Source of the DNA: Flavobacterium arcticum
GTDB lineage: Bacteria; Bacteroidota; Bacteroidia; Flavobacteriales; Flavobacteriaceae
DNA length: 64,000 bases
Assembly: GCF_003344925.1 (NCBI RefSeq)
Contig: NZ_CP031188.1
Span: 1,114,501 to 1,178,500 of the forward strand
Direction: 5' to 3'
Positions 8,510 to 17,268 of this stretch are shown piece after piece (the stretch's first letter is position 1; each line of letters begins with the position of its first letter). The notes beneath the pieces were generated by a model, which did no database searches, had not been told where the DNA came from, and saw only the letters and a program-made list of their open reading frames with translations. The position numbers and the translations under genes are program-made.

Positions 8510-10393
8510 ATGAAGAAATTAGCACTACTCGCCCTGCTGGCTATCGGCAACCTATGGGCACAAGAAAACAACCCTAACCCCGGGTACTGGCAACAACATG
8601 TAGATTATAAAATGGATGTGAATATGGACGTGAAGTCTTACACATACACGGGAAATCAGGAATTGGTGTACACCAATAACTCACCAGATACATTGTACCG
8701 CGTGTTTTATCACTTATATCCTAACGCCTTTCAGCCGGGTAGCGAAATGGATGCTCGTCTTACTAGTATTGCTGACCCAGACAAGCGTATGGTAAAAAGC
8801 TTTAAGCGAGGTACAGAAACCATAAACGAAAGCCGTATAAGTACTTTAAAGCCTGACGAAATAGGGTATTTAAAAATAAAGAACCTAAAACAAGATGGCA
8901 TTAATGCCGCAAACACCGTAGGCGGTACAGTACTAGAAGTAAATCTTGCTAAACCTATTGCTCCAGGAGCATCGACAACTTTTACACTCGATTTTGAAGG
9001 GCAAGTACCATTACAGGTGCGCCGTTCGGGTAGAGAAAGCGAAGAGGGTGTAGCCCTATCTATGACGCAATGGTACCCAAAAATTGCCGAATATGACTTT
9101 GAAGGTTGGCATGCTGACCCTTACATAGGGCGTGAGTTTCACGGTGTATGGGGTGATTTTGATGTAAAAATTACTATTGATAAAAAATATACTATTGGTG
9201 GGTCTGGTTACCTTCAAAACAAAAACGAAATAGGTAAAGGCTACCAAGACGAAGGCGTTGAGGTAAAACACCCTCGAAAAACTAAAACCCTTACTTGGCA
9301 CTTTGTTGCCCCTATGGTACACGATTTTGCTTGGGGAGCAGATAAAGATTACATTCACGACAAAGTAATGGGTCCTAATGATACTGAACTGCATTTCTTT
9401 TATAAGGATAATAAAGAATATAACGACAGTTGGAAAAAAATGCAACCTAAAGTTGTAGAACTTCTGGAGTATTACAACACCCATGTGGGGGTCTACCCTT
9501 ATAAGCAATACTCTATTGTACAAGGTGGCGATGGTGGTATGGAGTATGCTATGTGTACCCTTATTACAGGCAAGCGTAGCTATGGTAGCCTTGTGGGGGT
9601 TACAGCTCATGAGTTTGCACACTCTTGGTTTCAGCATATTTTAGCATCGAATGAAGCAAAACACGAATGGATGGATGAGGGCTTTACCTCTTACATATCT
9701 GATTTGGCTATGGAGGCGGTAATGCCATCTAAAGAAGAAAACAACAACCCTTTTGCAGGAGCATATTCTAACTACTTTTATATGGCATCATCGGGTAAAG
9801 AGCAACCACTAAGCACCCATGCTGACAGGTATGACCAAAATGTATTGTACGGTATTTCGGCATACAGTAAAGGAGAAATATTTTTAACACAATTAGGCTA
9901 CCTCATCGGGCAGGATAATTTAAATAAAACGCTTAAAAAATTCTATGCTGATTATAAATTTAGCCACCCAACGCCTAATGATATTAAAAGAACTGCCGAG
10001 CGTATAACAGGTGCACATTTAGACTGGTATTTAAACGAATGGACACAAACAACCAGTACTATAGATTATGGTATTAAAGAGGTTAAAGAAAATGGCGAAA
10101 CTACTACAATAACCTTAGAGCGTATAGGGCGTATGCCAATGCCTATAGATATTATTGTAGCCTATGCCGATGGTACACAAGAGAGTTTTTATATACCGTT
10201 GCAAATGATGCATTACCAAAAAGATAACCCATACCCTAACTTAAAACGTACTATAGAAAAGGAATGGAACTGGGCACACCCAACCTATACATTTACTATA
10301 AACAAGCCTAAGAGCGCTATAAAAGTAATGGCAATAGACCCTACAGAGCTTATGGCAGATGTAAATAAAGAAAATAACTTGTTTACTCCTTAA
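8510..10393 (+). CDS. M1 family metallopeptidase
   Basis: A 627-residue secreted zinc aminopeptidase-like protein. It has a signal peptide (LALLALLAIGNLWAQE, cut near residue 18), an N-terminal beta domain, and the gluzincin motif HEFAH followed 18 residues later by the third zinc ligand in WMDEGF. The exopeptidase-type GGMEYAM segment (normally GxMEN) lies about 30 residues before it; here the Asn is replaced by Tyr-Ala, as in many Bacteroidota M1 proteins. The C-terminal third is helical and then beta-rich. Likely periplasmic peptide degradation. It is transcribed alone. Confidence 0.92.
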   Translation: MKKLALLALLAIGNLWAQENNPNPGYWQQHVDYKMDVNMDVKSYTYTGNQELVYTNNSPDTLYRVFYHLYPNAFQPGSEMDARLTSIADPDKRMVKSFKRGTETINESRISTLKPDEIGYLKIKNLKQDGINAANTVGGTVLEVNLAKPIAPGASTTFTLDFEGQVPLQVRRSGRESEEGVALSMTQWYPKIAEYDFEGWHADPYIGREFHGVWGDFDVKITIDKKYTIGGSGYLQNKNEIGKGYQDEGVEVKHPRKTKTLTWHFVAPMVHDFAWGADKDYIHDKVMGPNDTELHFFYKDNKEYNDSWKKMQPKVVELLEYYNTHVGVYPYKQYSIVQGGDGGMEYAMCTLITGKRSYGSLVGVTAHEFAHSWFQHILASNEAKHEWMDEGFTSYISDLAMEAVMPSKEENNNPFAGAYSNYFYMASSGKEQPLSTHADRYDQNVLYGISAYSKGEIFLTQLGYLIGQDNLNKTLKKFYADYKFSHPTPNDIKRTAERITGAHLDWYLNEWTQTTSTIDYGIKEVKENGETTTITLERIGRMPMPIDIIVAYADGTQESFYIPLQMMHYQKDNPYPNLKRTIEKEWNWAHPTYTFTINKPKSAIKVMAIDPTELMADVNKENNLFTP

Positions 10394-10463
10394 CAGAGAT
10401 AAGCCAAAGTTGGTTTAACAGAAGTTTAGGAAACCTTTACCATATCTTTTTGAATATGGACGC

Positions 10464-10548
10464 TACATTTGTAATGTAATAAAGGATAATTAGTTGGATG
10501 TGCCGGAAACGGCAAAAAACCGCCGGTGGTAGTGCCTGGCGGTTTTTT
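10464..10548 (+). ncRNA. candidate small RNA with its own promoter
   Basis: TACATTTG (10464-10471) matches the Bacteroidota -7 element, without a well-spaced -33. It is followed by about 30 unstructured bases, a hairpin GCCG-GAAA-CGGC closed by a GNRA-type loop (10502-10513), and then a strong terminator hairpin (10514-10548). A transcript of roughly 70 nt would start near 10478. There is no open reading frame. The simpler reading is that this is only the convergent terminator of the M1 peptidase and S24 repressor genes with a chance promoter match. Confidence 0.35.
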
Positions 10549-10550
10549 TT
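10514..10550. terminator. bidirectional terminator between M1 peptidase and S24 repressor
   Basis: AAAAAACCGCC (10514-10524) pairs perfectly with GGCGGTTTTTT (10538-10548), giving T-runs on both strands. The repressor stop codon overlaps its right edge. Confidence 0.85.
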
Positions 10551-11244
10551 ATGTCATAGCATTTATACGAATACTAGCCTTTACTAGTGCAAGTGCTTTT
10601 ACCTGAGCTAACGGCACTTCTTTATCCTGATGGTGCTTGTTTTCGCTTACCAGTTTTATATAATGGTTGTCTTCTGCTTTTTGTACATACTTTACTGTTA
10701 TGTACTCTTCGCCACCCATATCAACGCTTAGCAAGTACATTTCGCCCCAAAAAATACTATTAGCAATATCGTTTATCTCTTTATACATAACAATATCGCC
10801 GCTCTTTAATAATGGGTACATACTATCGCCTGTTATATACACTGCACCATCACATTTGGGCAGATGCGGTATCATAATATGATCTACTGGCTGAAAAGCT
10901 TTGTTATCGCCAAAAAGTGGCACTAAACCCGCTACAGCTTCTAGGTTATACAATGGTATTTGCTGACTTTCTACAGATGTATCGGTTTTTAGCCTATAAG
11001 TATTAATACTACTATTTTGCCAAGCGCCATTATCTAGCAGCATATCGCCCTCGCCTGTAAGTAGCCACGTAGGGTTGAGGTCATTGTATAGCAAAAGAAT
11101 TTTTTCTAGCATATTAGAGCCAATGCTCTTACCATCTTTTACCGCCTTAGATATACTACCCCTACTCGCTTCTAAACTGTTTTCGAAAGCATAAAAACTT
11201 ATTCCTTTTGCCTCTATATACTTCCCTACTCTTGCTGATACCAT
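10549..11244 (-). CDS. S24 family repressor-type transcriptional regulator (HTH + peptidase-like domain)
   Basis: A 231-residue protein with an N-terminal helix-turn-helix (residues about 1-65, with FENSLEASRGSISKAVKDGK) and a C-terminal LexA/CI-like S24 domain. The serine of the self-cleavage dyad is in TGDSMYPLLKSGDIVMY and a lysine candidate is in EYITVKYVQK. The N-terminal WLLTGEGDML segment is typical of Bacteroidota CI-like regulators. No phage genes surround it, so it is either a domesticated repressor or a stress regulator. An inverted repeat lies over its own start codon, suggesting autorepression, and it is divergent from rnpA. Confidence 0.87.
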   Translation of the reverse strand: MVSARVGKYIEAKGISFYAFENSLEASRGSISKAVKDGKSIGSNMLEKILLLYNDLNPTWLLTGEGDMLLDNGAWQNSSINTYRLKTDTSVESQQIPLYNLEAVAGLVPLFGDNKAFQPVDHIMIPHLPKCDGAVYITGDSMYPLLKSGDIVMYKEINDIANSIFWGEMYLLSVDMGGEEYITVKYVQKAEDNHYIKLVSENKHHQDKEVPLAQVKALALVKASIRINAMT

Positions 11245-11269
11245 ATTGTTGTACTATTTTACCACAATA
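11244..11269. promoter_or_regulatory. inverted repeat over the S24 repressor start, probable operator
   Basis: TATTGTTGTA (11244-11253) and TACCACAATA (11260-11269) are inverted copies with 9 of 10 matches and a 6-bp spacer. The left arm touches the repressor start codon. Dyads of this size just upstream of an XRE/S24 repressor gene are usual autoregulatory operators. Confidence 0.55.
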
Positions 11270-11289
11270 ATAAGAAAATAATCTGACAC

Positions 11290-11331
11290 GTACATTATAT
11301 CGTTTTGAGATTTTAAAATAATGTACCTTTG
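11290..11331 (+). promoter_or_regulatory. rnpA promoter overlapping a perfect 9-bp inverted repeat
   Basis: TTTG (11304-11307) and TACCTTTG (11324-11331) form a Bacteroidota-type promoter with 16-bp spacing. GTACATTAT (11290-11298) and ATAATGTAC (11318-11326) are perfect inverted copies, and the right arm runs into the -7 element. The rnpA ATG begins 6 bp after the -7 element, so the message would have almost no leader. Confidence 0.6.
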
Positions 11332-11337
11332 CGCTTT

Positions 11338-11721
11338 ATGGAAAAGAAGCAATATACCTACCCAAAACAAGAAAAGCTGAAAAGCAGAAACACAATAGAT
11401 AGAATGTTTACCGAAGGGAAATCGGTGGGCAAGTATCCGTTGCGATTGGTATATGTACCTCTAGAAAATGCCGATGAGGGTATGATAAAAATGGGCGTTT
11501 CGGTTTCTAAAAAACACTTTAAAAAAGCCGTTGACAGGAATTATTTTAAACGAATACTGCGCGAAACCTACAGGCTTAACAAACACCTGCTTACCGATAA
11601 GCTATCAAAACCTACCGCCTTTATGTTTTTTTACCAAACTAAAGACAGGCTTACCTATGAGGAAATACACACCAAAACGGTACAGCTATTCGAAAAATTT
11701 ATAGCACAGGAAGAGTTATAA
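11338..11721 (+). CDS. rnpA: ribonuclease P protein component
   Basis: The 127-residue protein subunit of RNase P, which with the catalytic RNA removes 5' leaders from pre-tRNAs. Recognised by the basic family core: FTEGKSVGKYPLRLVYVP, MGVSVSKKHFKKAVDRNYFK and RILRETYRLNK. A TTG at 11329 would extend the frame by three codons, but it lies in the promoter -7 element, so the ATG at 11338 is chosen. The usual partner rpmH is not next to it; instead a DUF4349 lipoprotein and an S41 protease follow. Confidence 0.95.
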   Translation: MEKKQYTYPKQEKLKSRNTIDRMFTEGKSVGKYPLRLVYVPLENADEGMIKMGVSVSKKHFKKAVDRNYFKRILRETYRLNKHLLTDKLSKPTAFMFFYQTKDRLTYEEIHTKTVQLFEKFIAQEEL

Positions 11722-11791
11722 TCAATTCTGTTCTAAATTGTTGTACTAAGTAGGTATCTTTTTACGTTTTATTGGGTAAAACCACCCAAAT

Positions 11792-12637
11792 ATGAAAAAA
11801 TGCATTTATACCCTATTTATACTGTTGGCTCTTGCCGGATGTAAAGACAATTATGATGAAAACGACTATGCCGCTGAAGCCGTCGAAGAGATGAGCATAG
11901 TTGAAGAAGTAAAATACAAATCGTTGGAAGCAAATAGAGCGTCCTCTGCCGATTATGCCGAAGAAAGTGCTTACGACCCTAAAATCATTAAAAATGCCAA
12001 TCTGGCTTTTGAAACTAATGATTTAGATGCTACCGCCAACACCATACAAACGGCTGTAAAAAAATATAAAGCACAGGTAAAAAGCGACTCCGAAAGCAAA
12101 AGCAGTTACCAAATGAGCCGTAATATTGTAGTGCGAATCCCATCAAAACATTTTGAGAATTTTATTGCCGACATCGGCACGGGAGTTGCTTACTTTGACC
12201 GTAAGGAAATAAGTTCACAGGATGTAACCGCCGAGTATATAGATGTAGAAGCCCGTATAAAAGCAAAGAAAACACTGGAAAGTCGCTATTTAGAACTGCT
12301 GAAAAAGGCAAACAAAGTGAGCGAAATGCTGGAAATAGAAAAAGAACTCTCATCAATTCGTGAAGAAATAGAGGCTCAGCAAGGCAGGCTCAACTACATG
12401 AAAAACCGTGTAGCAATGAGCACTGTAAACATTGAATTTTATAAATTAGCCGAAGCACAGGCGGGTGCAACAGTATCCTATGGTTCTAAAATGGGTAACG
12501 CCATAAAATCGGGCTTTAACTCGCTTTCAAGTTTCTTTATCGGTTTGCTCTATCTTTGGCCTTTTATCCTTATTTTCGTAGTTACATTATTTGTAATCCG
12601 CAGAAAATTAAAACGAAAAAAACATAAATCATTATAA
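11792..12637 (+). CDS. DUF4349 domain-containing lipoprotein
   Basis: A 281-residue envelope protein. The signal FILLALAGCKDN carries a lipobox with Cys at residue 17. The central region (about 65-220) matches the DUF4349 pattern: KIIKNANLAFET, VVRIPSKHFENFI, then EYIDVEARIKAKKTLESRYL and a coiled coil (SEMLEIEKELSSIREEIE). One membrane helix (SFFIGLLYLWPFILIFVVTL) and a strongly basic tail end the protein. A lipid anchor plus a C-terminal helix suggests both ends are held in membrane. The function of this family is not known. It ends 4 bp before the S41 protease start, so both are one operon. Confidence 0.88.
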   Translation: MKKCIYTLFILLALAGCKDNYDENDYAAEAVEEMSIVEEVKYKSLEANRASSADYAEESAYDPKIIKNANLAFETNDLDATANTIQTAVKKYKAQVKSDSESKSSYQMSRNIVVRIPSKHFENFIADIGTGVAYFDRKEISSQDVTAEYIDVEARIKAKKTLESRYLELLKKANKVSEMLEIEKELSSIREEIEAQQGRLNYMKNRVAMSTVNIEFYKLAEAQAGATVSYGSKMGNAIKSGFNSLSSFFIGLLYLWPFILIFVVTLFVIRRKLKRKKHKSL

Positions 12638-12641
12638 AATT

Positions 12642-14279
12642 ATGCTCTCCAAATTCAAGAAAAGATATGTTGTCACAACGCTTGCTGCTGTTTTTCTGTT
12701 CGTTGGTGCCAGCTTTCAAAATGATTTCTTTGAAATCGCAAAGCAAATAGAAATATTCACTACACTGTTTAAAACCGTTAACACCAACTATGTAGACGAA
12801 ACCAACCCTGGCGAGCTTATGGATACTGCAATTAAAAGTATGCTTGCCGACTTAGACCCTTATACCAACTATTTTAACGAGGCAGATGTAGCTAAGTTTA
12901 AAATAAATAGTACAGGAGAATATACAGGCATTGGTGCGCTAATAACGCGCAAAGATGGCAGGTTAATAATAAAAGAGCCGTATAAAGACTATGCTGCCGA
13001 TAAAGCAGGACTTAAAGCAGGCGACGAGATTATACAAATAGGCGATGTAAACCTTGCCGATTTTAAAGAAGATGCTGGCGAATTATTAAAAGGTACACGT
13101 AACACTAAAATCGATATTAAATACAAGCGTCAAGGCAAAATGCTAAGTACACAATTAATACTCGATGAGGTAGACCTTAGAGCGGTACCTTATTTTGCTA
13201 TGGCAGATAAAGAAACAGGCTACATAGTGCTATCGCAATTTAATGCAAAAGCATCTAGCGAAACCAAAGCAGCATTATTAGAGCTTAAAAACCAAGGGGC
13301 TACTAAAATAATACTCGACCTTAGAGGTAACCCAGGTGGGCTGCTTAATGAGGCGGTAAATGTATGTAACATTTTCTTGCCAGAAAACGAGGTAATTGTG
13401 ACTACAAAATCGAAAAACGAAAAATATAATACTACCTATAAAACCAAAAAAGCACCTGTAGATACTGAGATTCCTTTGGTTGTTTTAGTAGATGGTAAGA
13501 GTGCCTCGGCATCAGAGATTGTTTCGGGCGCATTACAAGATTTAGACCGTGCCGTAGTAGTGGGCAGCCGTAGTTTTGGTAAAGGTTTAGTACAGCGTCC
13601 GCTAGAGCTTACCTATGGTACACAGGTAAAAGTAACCATATCGCGCTACTACACTCCATCTGGGCGTGGTATACAAGCATTAGATTATACGCATAAAGAT
13701 GCCGATGGTAAAGCAATACGTATTGACTCAAAAGACTATAACGCTTTTAAAACCCGTAAAGGTCGTACAGTATATGATGGTGGTGGTATACTACCCGATG
13801 TAGTTTTGGAAGAGTCGAAACAAAGCACCATAGCCGATGCACTACAGCGCAATGATGCTATATTTAACTTTATTACTACTTACTACTACAAGAACCCAAT
13901 TTTAGATAACACACTGCCTAAGATAACCGATAGCGATTTCGAAGATTTTAAAAAATTCCTTAAAAAAGAAGATTTTGATTTTGATACCGAAACCGAGAAA
14001 GCACTAAAAGTTATGTATGAAGCATCGGTAAAAGAAAAAATTGACGAAAACATTGCCAAAGAATACAAACAGCTAGTAATGGCGTTAGAAAAAAGTGAGG
14101 AAAAAGAAATAAACGAACATAAAGACGAAATAAAAAAACTAATGCTGGACGAAGCTATAAAGCGTTACCAATATAAAGAAGGGCTGTATAAACACTACAC
14201 TACCAGTAACTCCGAAATTATAAAAGCCACAGCGTTATTAAAGAATACTACCGAATACAACAGGATTCTGCTTAAATAG
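12642..14279 (+). CDS. S41 family carboxy-terminal processing peptidase
   Basis: A 545-residue Ctp/Prc-type serine protease with an N-terminal signal or anchor helix (VVTTLAAVFLFVGASF). A PDZ domain spans about residues 80-165 (GEYTGIGALITRKDGRLIIKE ... AGLKAGDEIIQIGD cover it in part). The protease core follows with GYIVLSQFNAK, ILDLRGNPGGLLNEAV, catalytic serine in DGKSASASEIVSGAL and catalytic lysine in RSFGKGLVQ. A lysine-rich helical C-terminal extension is typical for Bacteroidota. It acts in the periplasm, trimming C-termini of envelope proteins. It is 4 bp downstream of the DUF4349 gene. Confidence 0.95.
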   Translation: MLSKFKKRYVVTTLAAVFLFVGASFQNDFFEIAKQIEIFTTLFKTVNTNYVDETNPGELMDTAIKSMLADLDPYTNYFNEADVAKFKINSTGEYTGIGALITRKDGRLIIKEPYKDYAADKAGLKAGDEIIQIGDVNLADFKEDAGELLKGTRNTKIDIKYKRQGKMLSTQLILDEVDLRAVPYFAMADKETGYIVLSQFNAKASSETKAALLELKNQGATKIILDLRGNPGGLLNEAVNVCNIFLPENEVIVTTKSKNEKYNTTYKTKKAPVDTEIPLVVLVDGKSASASEIVSGALQDLDRAVVVGSRSFGKGLVQRPLELTYGTQVKVTISRYYTPSGRGIQALDYTHKDADGKAIRIDSKDYNAFKTRKGRTVYDGGGILPDVVLEESKQSTIADALQRNDAIFNFITTYYYKNPILDNTLPKITDSDFEDFKKFLKKEDFDFDTETEKALKVMYEASVKEKIDENIAKEYKQLVMALEKSEEKEINEHKDEIKKLMLDEAIKRYQYKEGLYKHYTTSNSEIIKATALLKNTTEYNRILLK

Positions 14280-14293
14280 AAAAACACAAAACC

Positions 14294-14326
14294 CCCTACT
14301 TACTATAAAAGCTAGGGGATTTTTTA
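14294..14326 (+). terminator. terminator after the S41 protease gene
   Basis: CCCCTA (14294-14299) pairs with TAGGGG (14314-14319), followed by ATTTTTT. It lies 14 bp after the stop codon. Confidence 0.75.
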
Positions 14327-14379
14327 TGCTTAAAAATTAAATATCAGTAGGTAATAAATGCCTAATAGTTAAAAACATA

Positions 14380-14387
14380 TACCTTTG
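14380..14387 (+). promoter_or_regulatory. promoter -7 element for the KUP gene
   Basis: TACCTTTG matches TAnnTTTG, 21 bp upstream of the GTG start; the -33 element is weak. Confidence 0.55.
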
Positions 14388-14408
14388 CAGCTTTAACCCA
14401 ATTATAAA

Positions 14409-16376
14409 GTGAGCAGTAATCACAGTAACCTTAACAAAGTAACAGCAGGAGGACTCATTGTTACTTTAGGAATAATTTACGGAGATATAGGAACTTCACC
14501 CCTATATGTTATGAAGGCTATAATGGGCGAAGTTCCTATAAAAGAAGAGGTTGTGCTTGGTGCGCTTTCTTGTATTTTTTGGACACTTACCTTACAAACC
14601 ACCCTAAAATATGTACTGCTTACACTACAAGCCGATAATAATGGCGAAGGTGGTATCTTTTCGCTCTACACACTTTTAAAGAGGTTTAAGAAAAAATGGA
14701 TGATAATTCCCGCCATCATTGGGGGTAGTTGTCTACTTGCCGACGGGTTTATAACCCCTCCTATATCGGTTTCCTCGGCGGTAGAGGGGTTAAAAGTTTT
14801 TAACCCCACCATTAATACCATTGCTATTGTAATAGGCATTCTCTTTGCTCTTTTCTTTATACAGCGTTTCGGGACAAAATTTTTAGGTAAGTTTTTTGGT
14901 CCTATGATGCTTATTTGGTTTAGTATGCTGGGTATACTGGGTATGGCTCAAATAGTAGGCGATTTAACTGTTTTTAAGGCATTAAACCCTTACTATGCTA
15001 TTCATTTACTAAGCATACACCACGAAGGCTTTTATGTGCTTGGTTTTGTATTTTTATGTACTACGGGTGCCGAGGCTTTGTATAGCGATATGGGTCATTG
15101 CGGTAGGAACAACATTAGGATGAGTTGGATTTTTGTAAAAACAATGCTGGTGCTAAACTACTTTGGGCAAGGTGTGTACTTAATGAAATATTCGGGTAAA
15201 ACACTTATAGATCTTGGTACATCTGGAAATCCAGGAAACCCTTTTTATTTACTAATGCCCGACTGGTTTTTACCCATCGGAATTGCTATAGCGACATCGG
15301 CAGCAATTATTGCCTCGCAGGCACTTATAAGTGGCTCGTTTACCATGATAAGTGAAGCGATGCGACTTAACCTTTGGCCAAAGGTATCGGTTAAGTTCCC
15401 TACAGAGCTGAAAGGACAATTATACATCCCTTCTATCAACTGGTTATTGTTTTTTGGGTGCTGTGCTATTGTTTTATATTTTGAAGAATCGAGTAAGATG
15501 GAAGCTGCCTATGGGCTTGCCATAATAATTTGTATGCTAATGACTACTTCTTTACTGGGTATGTTTATGGCTACAAAGCGCTATCCGCTCTGGATCATTG
15601 TATCAATTATATCGGTTTACTTGGTTATAGAAGGTGCTTTTTTTGTTGCTAATATAGATAAGTTTCACAACGGTGGTTATGTTTCGGTAATTATTACTGG
15701 CGTGCTTTCTGTAGTTATGACAACATGGTACACCGCCAAGAAAATACGAAGTGGTTATACCGAATTTACAAAAGTAGAGAATTACAAAACAGTACTCTCT
15801 GAGCTTAGTAACGACCTTACTATCCCTAAATATGCAACGCATTTGGTGTATTTAACCAATGCGCAGTTTAGCGACGAAATAGAATCGAAAGTACTATACT
15901 CTATATTGCAAAAAAGACCTAAACGCGCCGACTTATACTGGTTCTTACATGTTAATGTGGTAGATGAACCTTATCGTATGGATTATCGTGTACGCGAAAT
16001 TATTGAAGGCGATGTTATTCGTATCGATTTTTATTTGGGCTTCCGTGTACCACCAAGAATCAACCTTTTGTTTAAAGAAGTGGTAAAAGATATGGTAGAG
16101 CGTGGCGAGGTAGATATTACAAGTCGCTATGAATCTTTAAACCGAAACAATGTTATTGGCGATTTTAAGTTTGTTATTATAGAGAAGTTTATGTCTTATG
16201 ATAACGACTTGCCTTGGTATGAAAGAATAGTGCTAGATATATACCATGTACTGAAAAAAATAAGCCTTTCTGAAGGGCGTGCTTTTGGGCTTGACAGTAG
16301 CTCTGTTAAAGTAGAAAAATTCCCAATAGTAATTCATCCGCCCGAAGATGTAGCCCTAACAAGGGTAGATGAGTAA
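14409..16376 (+). CDS. kup: KUP/HAK/KT family potassium transporter
   Basis: A 655-residue inner-membrane potassium importer with about twelve membrane helices in the first 430 residues and a soluble C-terminal domain. Diagnostic segments are GGLIVTLGIIYGDIGTSPLY at the N-terminus, GGIFSLYTLLKR, TTGAEALYSDMGHCGRNNIR and SQALISGSFTMISEAM. The start is GTG at 14409, giving MSSNHSNLNKVTAGG; no better ATG exists upstream. It stands between the S41 terminator and an OmpA-like gene that begins 24 bp after its stop, so the two may be co-transcribed. Confidence 0.95.
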   Translation: MSSNHSNLNKVTAGGLIVTLGIIYGDIGTSPLYVMKAIMGEVPIKEEVVLGALSCIFWTLTLQTTLKYVLLTLQADNNGEGGIFSLYTLLKRFKKKWMIIPAIIGGSCLLADGFITPPISVSSAVEGLKVFNPTINTIAIVIGILFALFFIQRFGTKFLGKFFGPMMLIWFSMLGILGMAQIVGDLTVFKALNPYYAIHLLSIHHEGFYVLGFVFLCTTGAEALYSDMGHCGRNNIRMSWIFVKTMLVLNYFGQGVYLMKYSGKTLIDLGTSGNPGNPFYLLMPDWFLPIGIAIATSAAIIASQALISGSFTMISEAMRLNLWPKVSVKFPTELKGQLYIPSINWLLFFGCCAIVLYFEESSKMEAAYGLAIIICMLMTTSLLGMFMATKRYPLWIIVSIISVYLVIEGAFFVANIDKFHNGGYVSVIITGVLSVVMTTWYTAKKIRSGYTEFTKVENYKTVLSELSNDLTIPKYATHLVYLTNAQFSDEIESKVLYSILQKRPKRADLYWFLHVNVVDEPYRMDYRVREIIEGDVIRIDFYLGFRVPPRINLLFKEVVKDMVERGEVDITSRYESLNRNNVIGDFKFVIIEKFMSYDNDLPWYERIVLDIYHVLKKISLSEGRAFGLDSSSVKVEKFPIVIHPPEDVALTRVDE

Positions 16377-16400
16377 AAAAATTATTAAATTAGCAGAACA

Positions 16401-17219
16401 ATGAAAACAATTTTCAACATATTAGTTTTACTGCTAGTTACCAACATTACACTTGCCCAAGAAGAAACCGTTTACTCTATATATTTTGAATTTGATAAAT
16501 ATAATTTAGATGATAAACAGGGCAATAATGTTGTAGCTTTTATAAACGCTATAGATACTACCCGAATAGAAAGCATACAGATATTTGGCTATACTGATGA
16601 CCGTGGTAAAGACGAATATAACTACAAGCTATCTAACAATCGTGCCAATACCATTAAAGAAAAAATGATAGGTAGTGGTATTAAAAACAAAATTATTGTA
16701 ACCATAGAGGGAAAAGGGCGCATATTGTTGCAAGATGATATCGACAACGTATCAGAAGCGCGCTCTAAAAATCGCCGTGTAGATGTGGTAGTAAACTTTG
16801 AGCCACTCCCCCCACCTAAGCTAGAACCGGGTGTATATAACACGGTTAAAAAAGACATGATAGTGGGCGACCGTGTGTACCTTCAAAATATTCTTTTTGA
16901 ACGTGGTAGTAGCAAACTAACTGGAAAATCGAGAGTAGAACTCGAAAGGATAGCACGCCTGCTGCACAAGTATAGAAACCTACAATTTGAGATACAAGGT
17001 CATGTATGCTGTACTCCTACCTTCCAGAAAGAGGCTATAGATAAAGATACTCGTAAACGCGAACTCTCTATAAATAGAGCAAGAACGGTGTACAAATTTT
17101 TATTACGTAAAAGAATACCCGAAAGCAGAATGAGTTATAAAGGCTATGGTAATACCGTACCGCTAGGTAAAGGCTCTGAATATGACCGTAGGGTAGAGCT
17201 TGTGATTACTAAGATTTAG
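16401..17219 (+). CDS. OmpA family protein with two OmpA-like domains
   Basis: A 272-residue secreted protein (signal peptide NILVLLLVTNITLAQEE) made of two OmpA C-terminal-like peptidoglycan-binding domains in tandem. The first, about residues 25-135, has FEFDKYNLDD, IFGYTDDRGKDEYNYKLSNN and ARSKNRRVDV. The second, about 150-272, has ILFERGSSKL, IQGHVCCTPTF and SINRARTVYKFL then YDRRVELVITK. There is no N-terminal beta-barrel, so it is a periplasmic wall-binding protein rather than a porin. The second domain carries an unusual Cys-Cys where TDN or TDS is common. Confidence 0.88.
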   Translation: MKTIFNILVLLLVTNITLAQEETVYSIYFEFDKYNLDDKQGNNVVAFINAIDTTRIESIQIFGYTDDRGKDEYNYKLSNNRANTIKEKMIGSGIKNKIIVTIEGKGRILLQDDIDNVSEARSKNRRVDVVVNFEPLPPPKLEPGVYNTVKKDMIVGDRVYLQNILFERGSSKLTGKSRVELERIARLLHKYRNLQFEIQGHVCCTPTFQKEAIDKDTRKRELSINRARTVYKFLLRKRIPESRMSYKGYGNTVPLGKGSEYDRRVELVITKI

Positions 17220-17268
17220 TATTTAGCACACAGTTTTCAGTTGCAGTGCGTTATTAAGTACAACTAAT

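Noticed and set aside
9056..9637. 193-codon open frame on the minus strand inside the M1 peptidase gene
   Set aside because: It is antisense to a well-supported peptidase with intact zinc motif, and its translation is rich in Cys, Phe and Thr, as expected from a reversed coding sequence.
10549..11244. Prophage suggested by the CI/LexA-like repressor
   Set aside because: The surrounding genes are housekeeping (M1 peptidase, rnpA) and no other phage gene is present.
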